This document shows, piece by piece, positions 57,123-64,000 of a stretch of DNA of 64,000 nt. The notes beneath the pieces are model-generated. The model searched no databases. It was not told where the DNA came from and was given only the letters and a program-made list of their open reading frames with translations. Where the stretch lies: assembly GCA_032433765.1 (NCBI GenBank), contig JAVIAB010000101.1:60627592-60691591 (forward strand), written 5' to 3'. The position numbers were made by a program, and so were the translations under genes. The stretch comes from Megaustenia siamemsis. Taxonomy: Eukaryota; Mollusca; Gastropoda; Stylommatophora; Ariophantidae. Position 1 is the first letter of the stretch; each line of letters begins with the position of its first letter.

Positions 57123-57354
57123 GCAGAATAAGGGCATTAAGAGTGTCACATATTGGACACTGATGAAGATATGAACAACGTGAATTACGATGTAGTACAC
57201 CAGTAAAAAGATGGCTTCAAACACCGAATTCTGTAATGAAAGTGATGTTTTTTTTTTCAATTCTAACATAACTTTTCTTACCGACTACATATTAATGTGT
57301 TAGTTTGTGATGAAACGAAGAAAGATGCCAACGACAACAGATAAGCATCTTATT
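57123..57354. other. No recognisable gene
   Basis: Unassigned sequence, including a short T run near 57248. Confidence 0.4.
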
Positions 57355-57503
57355 CTTCTTCTTCTACCTTTTTAGCTTCCAGTGGAGCATCGGTCTTCAG
57401 CAAGCACTTTCCAAGTCGTTCTGTTTTTTTGTCACTCTTGTAAGATCAATCCATGTCTTCCCCATCATCTTCATCACTGCTTCTATCTGTCTTCTCCAAG
57501 CAT
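57355..57503 (-). mobile_element. LINE-C 3' end fragment
   Basis: It contains CTACCTTTTTAGCTTCCAG, TGGAGCAT and TCTGTCTTCTCCAAG, the same 3' region as 21161-21320. Confidence 0.8.
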
Positions 57504-57740
57504 AACTCACTTATATTAGACTATTTATTGTTTAGAAACACTATTTAAAAATAGAAGATGACGGGAGTCACCAGCTCTACATATTGTGTGGCGACCACTG
57601 CCAGGAAAGCAGATTGATTCTCGATTAGGAATGTCTAGATGAGCATCAGTGTATCTCAGCCAAACCCAACCAAATTACAATAGAACCACACGGTAGAGAG
57701 ATACAATACAAACACGCATTCTCTCAAAGCATTCTCTTTT

Positions 57741-58013
57741 TGAGCATATGAAGTTAGGGTTCATCAGAAAGAAACAATCAACATTTTCTGGGCACATCAT
57801 GAGAAGAGGAAATTTTGAATACTTGGTTACAACTGGCAAACTAAAAGGGAAGATTGATAGCGGACGACAAAGAGAGAGAAAACTGGATAGCTTGGTGTTA
57901 TGGCATGGAAAACAGTCAACAACAGAACTGATACGATGTACTATAGATAGAAGATTGTGGAAGGACATGAACGCCTACGCAAACCGGTATGGCACATGAT
58001 GATGACGATGAAT
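57741..58013 (+). mobile_element. RTE-A 3' end, 5'-truncated
   Basis: The plus strand reads KKQSTFSGHIMRRGNFEYLV and GRQRERKLDSL (57748-57999), ending GGCACATGATGATGACGATG. A 9-bp near-match GAAGTTAGG/GAATTTAGG may be its target duplication. Confidence 0.85.
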
Positions 58014-58029
58014 TTAGGATTATTCGAAG

Positions 58030-58395
58030 GCCACGGCATCACTGCCAACGAAATAACATCCATAATTGATCAACCGTCCATGCCAGTGGAAACATTCGAA
58101 TGAACGTCTCATCGATTATCCAAACAAAGAAAGGCAGTTGCAATCCTCATCGTAGCAAACACAGCACACGTCAAAAGGCATACGGCTTATAATAGCACCG
58201 ACAGTGATCGCATCTGAGCTGTCCTTCGTCATACGATATCATCATTCATCATAAGCAATATGAAAATAGAAACAACATCCGGATGAAAAACACAGTTCAC
58301 GGAGTGCACATAGCACTACTCGGTAGATATGACAGCAAGCAGGACATGAATTATGAGGAAACTGCAACATGTAACACTTTTCAGACAAACTTTTC
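58030..58395 (-). repeat. Interspersed repeat Q, copy 3, longest
   Basis: The complement carries, in order, GTCTGAAAAGTGTTACATGT, TTGCAGTTTCCTCATA, TTGCTTATGATGAATGATGA, and a final region matching 27080-27150 and 61830-61890. It is the most complete alignment partner of 61555-61905. Confidence 0.7.
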
Positions 58396-59066
58396 AGACA
58401 AACATTTTTGAAATACTATTCAGACAAAATCTCTAAATCTATACTAACATTTTAGACAAATTGTGTTCTTATCAATCCCATTATTTTTAACCTCATGTAT
58501 TTTTAAGTTACAAATGTTTGACTGTGTAAAAGAAACAACTCACTGACAGAATCAAGTAGAGACACATTCAACAAATATTTAAAAATACAACTATAAACTT
58601 TTTTATCTGTAAAATGCTAAGAGGTTGAGCGCGTGTGATAATGTAGTATTTCAGATACTATTAACTACACTGTTTTACGTTTTACTTTCTTGCATCCTCT
58701 GGCATGAGACACTAAAGCTGACTGATCGTCGTGAGCAACTTGTCCATCCAACTCTTCAAGTTGCACCATGGTAATGTTAACAATAAAACCTTCATCAGTT
58801 GGTCTGTTACAGATCTGGAAATGACAAAAACATTCCCGTCTACATTAACATTTTACATTTTCAAAAAACTGTTTTATAAACAAGTCATTAGGGCCGAAAC
58901 ACTTGCTGGACGGAGAAGTCTTCTTCTGATGTTCAGATTGCCTCCTGTTGCGAAGCTATGTATACAGAGTTTCGTGTTACTTATTATATATTCGTAGTTA
59001 ACTTAATGGAGTTAAAATAACACATGTGGGTGTTGTCTACAAAAAGTTTCATATTTTCTATTTCAG
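58396..59066. other. Presumed intron with a short duplicated segment
   Basis: 58841-58905 recurs at 59676-59745 (CATTAACATTTTACATTTTC, AGGGCCGAAACACTT). Otherwise nothing is recognised. Confidence 0.45.
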
Positions 59067-59087
59067 TTCACAGAGTTTATAGAAACT
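59067..59087 (+). CDS. Candidate micro-exon, phase 0 (21 nt)
   Basis: The acceptor CATATTTTCTATTTCAG and donor GTAAGTGCG bracket FTEFIET. One alternative frame has a stop. A mobile-element relic begins about 10 bases after the exon end, leaving the donor intact. Confidence 0.6.
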
Positions 59088-59097
59088 GTAAGTGCGA

Positions 59098-59340
59098 GTA
59101 CCATCAAAAAGTACATTGCCTGCTGGCGTAGGTGGTCATGTCGCTCCACAACTTCCTATCTCGACAGTTGCGATTCAGGATTATACGAAGGAATTACGAC
59201 GGTAGTTTTAAGTTGTCTTCCATCGGTTTATTTACGGTTGGCTGCACTAACCTTTGACTAAAAAATCTCACCCACAAGGCAGTGGGGTTGTTTTACTTTA
59301 GGGTACTCTCCCTTAGCCTATTAATCTCCCGAGCATACCT
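59098..59340 (-). mobile_element. Internally deleted RTE-A2 (both ends, no ORF)
   Basis: The left 80 bases are the RTE 3' end (TGGTCATGTCGCTCCACAAC). The right 160 bases match the 5' leader of 40737-43854 (GTCTTCCATCGG, AAAAATCTCACCC, ACTCTCCCTTAGCC). About 2.9 kb of the ORF is absent. Confidence 0.8.
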
Positions 59341-59456
59341 GCAAAGCAGGGCTGCTGCAGTTTTTATTGTCTACTGCTTACAATAGCAGGTAACATTACT
59401 CCACCTTGCATTAAAGATTGCAAATATATGATCAAGTTGAAACAGGTTTGAGTACT

Positions 59457-59560
59457 TGATTATATCTATCTATTGACCTTTCGAGCCGTAGCAGGCTCAT
59501 GTGGCGTAGCCCAAGATACTCCTTCTCTTATCTGAATTTTTGTTCTAGCAGTTTAAGGTC
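59457..59560 (-). mobile_element. Short element with (GATA)n tail, copy 2
   Basis: The complement matches 35340-35446, including GGTCAATAGATAGATA and AGAAGGAGTATCTTGGGC. It starts at the TATCTATCTATTGACC end. Confidence 0.65.
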
Positions 59561-59745
59561 TACGTTTCATTAATAACATCGTTTTTTTTTCTGATAGTGG
59601 ATTGTTAAACCTCTGATCAACTGTTCTATACCAAGCCGGAGAAAAATAATTCCTCCATTTTGGAAACAACCGGTCACGTCTACATTAACATTTTACATTT
59701 TCAAAAAAATATTTTTATAAACAATTCATCAGGGCCGAAACACTT

Positions 59746-59945
59746 AATTACAATTGCCAAAAATACAGGGAAATCTACATCGCGAATGACAAAAAAAAAA
59801 CAAACAAATATGGTAAATAACTTCGTATCGAGGCACGGACAACGGTCAACAACATAATTGATACGATGATCTGTGGATAGAACATTTAGGAAAGACATAA
59901 TTGCCTACGACAACCGGTATAGCACATGATGATGATGATGATGAA
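59746..59945 (+). mobile_element. RTE-A 3' end, decayed
   Basis: It carries ACAACGGTCAACAACATAAT, GATACGATGATCTGTGGATA and the end GGTATAGCACATGATGATGA. About 80% of positions seem to match other RTE-A ends by eye. Confidence 0.75.
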
Positions 59946-60034
59946 CCTAGGAACAGTATTAACAAGTTTGGAAAAGTAGCAGCAACTGAGGACATGTAAT
60001 AAATTTCTTTTTTTCAAATAACAACATTGGATTG

Positions 60035-60930
60035 CAGAAAACCATCATCATCATTGAATGCTGTTCAATGGTTCATTGGTTCAACCATCGATGGTTTGTT
60101 ACCATGGAGCGCCATTCTGCTGTCTCTTGAATTGATGATGCAGGTTGTCATAGGGTGACTTGTCCATCTTTTAATGTTTCTCTTCTATTTTATTCTTGTT
60201 CTGCTTCTGCCTCTTTTATCTTGTATTTTCCCTTCCAAGATTACTTTTAGTTGGCTGCTGTCTCTTTTAACATGCCACATCAATTTCGTTTGTCTTGTTT
60301 GAATTGTATTTAGTAGTTCTCTTTTCACTTTTAGTTGTTTTAAAACGTCATCATTTGTTTCCTTTTCTTTCCATCTAATTCTTCTATAAATCTCTATTTC
60401 AAAGGCTTCATTTTTCTACTCTGTTTTCGTGTCAGTCCATGTTTCTGCATCGTACATGAATGTTGAGAAGATTTTGCTATTCTTAGTTTTAGCTTCTTCC
60501 TCTTTAGCTTATTCTTCTCCTTTTCCTTCCTTGATTTGCCTTTCAATGTCAAGGTGACGCATGATTTGCAGTATTTCGCTTTTCTCTTTGCCTCTGCTGC
60601 TGTTATGTTTCCTAGTCTATCATATTCCATCAATACATCTTTTTATATGGTCGGCCTTGGGTCTTGTGTTTTCATAACGTTTATTGAAGAATCGTTGTGT
60701 TGTGTTTTGCTCTTTCTGCCTTATTACATTGCTAAAACATTGTATATGTAGTTTCTCTTTGTATTGTATGGCCGGGATTATGCATTGGCTATTTCTCGTC
60801 ATTCTTCTAACACATTTTATCTCGGTAGTCGTTATTTTTATTATTGTACTTGTATCTTGGGTTCATGTAGAAAACGTTGGGATGAAGATTATATTGTAGA
60901 GTGCCCGTTTTGACTCCTGAGTTTTTTCCT
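60035..60930 (-). mobile_element. RTE-B-like and LINE-D fragments, minus
   Basis: The left part has the RTE-B end (ACCATGGAGCGCCATTCTGC, GTTGTCATAGGGTGACTTG) and the right part LINE-D residues (complement near 60850: NVFYMNPRYKYNN). The order resembles 35785-37260. It is heavily decayed. Confidence 0.65.
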
Positions 60931-61153
60931 ACACACTTCCATTTTGGATGGCAAGTGGGGTCTTAAATGAAATGGACAACCTAGTCAATGTTAACGGACC
61001 GTGCCTTGCCATGCATTTGGGACATCCCCATATCAATTCATTGTTTTAAAAGACTTGTACAGTTGTGTACTTTGATAACAAATATTATAATAATGATGTT
61101 GTTATTTGTCCAGATTGTCATTTCATTAAAAAGTAAATTATGTTGTCTTTCAG

Positions 61154-61183
61154 ATGTTAAATCAAATTAGTACAGATGTAACA
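61154..61183 (+). CDS. Candidate micro-exon, phase 0 (30 nt)
   Basis: The acceptor AATTATGTTGTCTTTCAG and donor GTAAGTATT bracket MLNQISTDVT. Both other frames contain TAA or TAG stops. It lies outside any recognised repeat. Confidence 0.62.
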
Positions 61184-61342
61184 GTAAGTATTGCTTTATA
61201 GAACTATATGGAATGTGAAAAAGGAATTATACTTCTATATGGCTAGCCATTCATTGTTTGTTTAATTCTGCATACTCCTATATCAATGATCAGTCACGTA
61301 TTCACCTCAATAAATTGATATTCATTATTTACAAGTAAATTA

Positions 61343-61510
61343 AGAGAGTAAAGTTTCCCTCCCCTGCATTGCTAGGCATGTGAGCAATATGGTGTTAGTG
61401 ACCACATTTTTCTATGGCCAGGGCACATTTTTGGGTGATATGGTCGGTATCACGCCAGGCCGTATTTAAATCTTTAAAAAAAATCACTGCTAAACATTTT
61501 AGGAGGATGG
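61343..61510 (-). mobile_element. SINE 3' fragment related to SINE-2
   Basis: It shares AATATGGTGTTAGTGACCA, TTCCCTCCCCT and TATCACGCCAGG with 23505-23635. The tRNA-like head is missing. Confidence 0.65.
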
Positions 61511-61554
61511 GTGTTTCTTCTCAAAATGGACTTCCGGTCAAAATGTCAGATAGC

Positions 61555-61905
61555 CGGCAGGAATCTTTGAGGTTCTGTCTGAAAAGTGTTCCTTGTTGCA
61601 GTTTCCTCATATTCCAAGTCCGGTATGCTGCAGGAGCTACTGAGTTTAGTTCTCTGTGCAACCCGTGATCTGTATTTTTCATCAGGATCATGTTTCAATA
61701 TTCCGTTTGCTTACGTTGAATGATAATATAGTATAACGAAGGGCAGTTCAGCTGCGTTCATTTTCGCTGCCGCGCCGCCTTATGTATTTTGGCGTGTACT
61801 GTAGCTGATATGATGGGGATTTGCCTTTCATTGTTTGGATCCTTTAAACATGACATATTAATTCGGATTATTCAACTGACGCTGGCGGTTGAGAGATTGC
61901 GATTC
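61555..61905 (+). repeat. Interspersed repeat Q, copy 4
   Basis: It runs GTCTGAAAAGTGTTCCTTGT through TATTTTGGCGTGTACTGTAG to CGCTGGCGGTTGAGAG. It joins the left half seen at 23290 and the right half seen at 27001 in one copy. Confidence 0.7.
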
Positions 61906-62928
61906 TTTTTCCTTTTGCAGTGATACATGAGCCTTCGACAAACCACTAACCATTCTTCTTATCCTTGTCTTAGTTATTTTGTCCAGGCACTCACACAAGC
62001 ATGATCACATTATAAACACTAGCACAATCTGAATTAATCACCTGGGGCATAACGGTACCTGTTTATTTTTTTTTTTTTTGTCGGGCCATCTGCATGTCTA
62101 TCAACTTGTTCACTTGCGGAAAAAAACTATTTTAGGGACATACATACGGCGATAATTGTAGGGATTAGATATGCGATGTAGTGCAATATATCATATTAAA
62201 GAGTAAGGTTCAGTACATATTAAATCAAAGCAAAAAAAAACTAAAAAAATTTAGATAACGATGTGATGAAATAATGAAGATACGACTAAGTGACTTTAAA
62301 TGAAGCATACCATTTGTTACAACAAACAAAACCAATAAAATTACGAACAAAATGGAGAAGGGTTAGACTCAAAGGCAGGCAGAGAACGAGAACTGAAGAG
62401 ACGACATCAAAGAAGTAACGGATCTGGACAACATAAATCACAAACATTTGTAGCAAACTGAACAAATCGAAAGAGACGGGCTCAGCTGAATCTATAAAAC
62501 ATGTTGTATACTCACTTTAACTTCTTGGATATTCAGGTTTTCCTAAATGTATCCACTTTTATGAGTCCACTTATATATATATGTGTGATTTATCGCGAAC
62601 GGTTGAAGAAATCATTGCTTATATCATATTCTAAAGCATCAACTGGGGAGTAAATTCCCTCTATTAGAAGAGGTCGTAAACCTATGTGTGTTTACTTTAT
62701 TCAGACCAATGTTGTTTACTTCCTTCAGATCTCTGCTTGTTTATTTCATTCAGACCTATGTTTGTTTACTTAATTTACTGCAGTGCAGAAGATAAGCAGA
62801 GTTCATGGCGGTATAAGATAGCATTACATGAGCGATCTATTTGAAGAATTACGGGCACTTTGTTCATCTTTTGAAACGTGAAATATTTTAATTACATAAA
62901 ATATAACTTTACTTTTCTGTCTTTCTAG
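61906..62928. other. Presumed intron; a short tandem repeat
   Basis: A 25-bp unit (CCTATGTTTGTTTACTT, ATTCAGA) repeats about four times at 62681-62777. A 12-nt block after GGATATTCAG at 62539 has a weak donor and is not called. Confidence 0.5.
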
Positions 62929-62970
62929 TATCGTCACCCTGATGCTGGAGAGATTGTAGACTTAGAAAAG
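62929..62970 (+). CDS. Candidate micro-exon, phase 0 (42 nt)
   Basis: The acceptor TACTTTTCTGTCTTTCTAG is the longest pyrimidine tract of the series. The donor AAG/GTTAGC is weaker than GTAAGT. Phase 0 reads YRHPDAGEIVDLEK; both other frames have stops. It is the longest candidate and the last in the window. Confidence 0.58.
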
Positions 62971-63454
62971 GTTAGCACGTTATTGGTAACGGTGAAAAGC
63001 AAAATGTAATCTTAACCGCAAATAGAATGTAATTTCACTATGTTTGTCCACGTTACTATGACAACGTTGAAGTGTTATCAAGTTTATTAACGCTGTTGAC
63101 GAAATCTCACAAAGTCATTGTTATGTGTTTTGTAATCTTTACAACCAGTTAAAGCGTGTATACCAATAGAGAGAATGTTTAGTGGTTTTACATTAACAAA
63201 CCAATTTACAATGCACGAGTTTACTTACTATCGGCTGATAGTAGATGTAGACGTTTCCATTCAATTTGGAAAAAATGCTTCGCTAGCTTTTACCTCTGGC
63301 GAAGTCCCTAGAGACCTGGAACTCAATTGTGCGTATTTATCCATTTTTTTCTTGGCAGCCGTGTGCACAGGCTCCAGCTTAGCAGGGCAGATAACTCCGT
63401 CTTCGGAGGTGCTCATATTTTTTTCCGTTCACGTGTGATGGACGTTTCAAGCCG

Positions 63455-63592
63455 GGCCTCGCTGCTGAGACCAGTTGTGTTGCCACAGAGAGATAGTCAT
63501 ACATACAAATCCCAACTGGTGCAGCCGAGATTTGAACCAATAACCGCTCTGTCTCCAGGCTGGCGTCTAGCCTAGAGACCAACCAGTCCCCT
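63455..63592 (-). mobile_element. tRNA-derived SINE (SINE-5), copy 2
   Basis: The minus-strand head GGGGACTGGTTGGTCTCTAG and the B-box-like GGTTCAAATCTCGG match 7690-7857. Confidence 0.75.
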
Positions 63593-63734
63593 TAAACTGA
63601 ATTGATTGTAAATGTTGATAATGTAATACACCCATCTTCATTTGCTAGTGTGTAAGAGATTAACTAATACATTATAATTACATTTATGAATATGTTAGTG
63701 GTTACATTTGTGGAACTAAAATAGTTATTTATTT

Positions 63735-63960
63735 TTTCTGTTACCTTTCTACTCCCTGTGGAGCATAGGCCGTCAATAAACACTTTCCACGCCGTTCTGT
63801 TTTCATGATGTCTTCTCCATCATCTTCATCTCTGCTTTAATGTCTTCTCCAAGAAAAATGTTGTCTTCCCTTATGTCTTTTTCTTTGGCGAATCCAACAA
63901 CGGGCCAGTGTTATACTCTCATAGTTGAGTGTCTTATCCATCACCACCACTTACCCCTGC
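63735..63960 (-). mobile_element. LINE-C 3' end fragment
   Basis: It contains TGTGGAGCATAGGCCGTCAA, AACACTTTCCACGCCG and CATCATCTTCATCTCTGCTT, as in 10405-10510, with deletions. Confidence 0.75.
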
Positions 63961-64000
63961 AGGTATGGTACACGATGCTGATGATATAATTTCGTAAAAT

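Overview
The window is an animal genomic segment. It is AT-rich, has no operons and is packed with non-LTR retrotransposons, tRNA-derived SINEs, DNA transposons, minisatellites and microsatellites. The mix of RTE-type LINEs with (TGA)n tails, I/Nimbus-like LINEs with an RNase H domain, several tRNA-derived SINE families and IS630/Tc1/mariner elements suggests a mollusc, perhaps a freshwater pulmonate snail. That placement is inference and was not tested by a search. No ordinary long host gene, rRNA or functional tRNA gene is visible.

The likely host content is a chain of very short candidate exons on the + strand, spread across nearly the whole window (strong members at 6760, 9778, 11266, 12577, 13304, 18957, 23080, 31698, 38601, 39161, 49225, 59067, 61154 and 62929; weaker ones at 2882, 3191, 7493, 8432 and 38762). 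Each is 18-42 nt, a multiple of three, free of stops in phase 0, preceded by an AG (usually after a pyrimidine tract) and followed by a donor, mostly GTAAGT. By eye, about ten of the dozen GTAAGT hexamers on the + strand close such a block. I read this as a fragment of one micro-exon gene with 0.5-10 kb introns that have accumulated mobile elements. The order, the membership and the idea of a single gene are all unproven without RNA data, and I do not recognise the protein.

Layout. 1-12 kb: an RTE-A fragment, a 380-bp retroposon, SINEs, and a Sailor-like DNA transposon (3891-6238) inserted in a LINE tail. 12-20 kb: micro-exons, RTE-A copies, and a second Sailor-like transposase broken by one stop codon at its third catalytic position. 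20-23 kb: a 30-bp minisatellite interrupted by two LINE fragments. 23-31 kb: long minus-strand LINE copies (LINE-C, then the I/Nimbus-like LINE). 32-37 kb: a 300-bp TATC array and a second I/Nimbus-like copy. 37-40 kb: a 39-bp minisatellite, three micro-exons and a 27-bp minisatellite. 40.7-47.8 kb: two RTE-A2 copies in inverted orientation, one full length with a target-site duplication and one carrying a mariner. 49-51 kb: a micro-exon, a truncated RTE-B and an 18-bp minisatellite. 51-56 kb: a nearly complete young RTE-B (52129-55491) inside an I/Nimbus-like LINE. 56-64 kb: a GC-rich 22-bp minisatellite, repeat fragments and the last three micro-exons.

Many insertions can be dated relative to one another from exact target-site duplications and nesting, and none of them breaks a strong micro-exon. 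Family labels such as RTE-A, SINE-1 and repeat Q are my own working names within this window.
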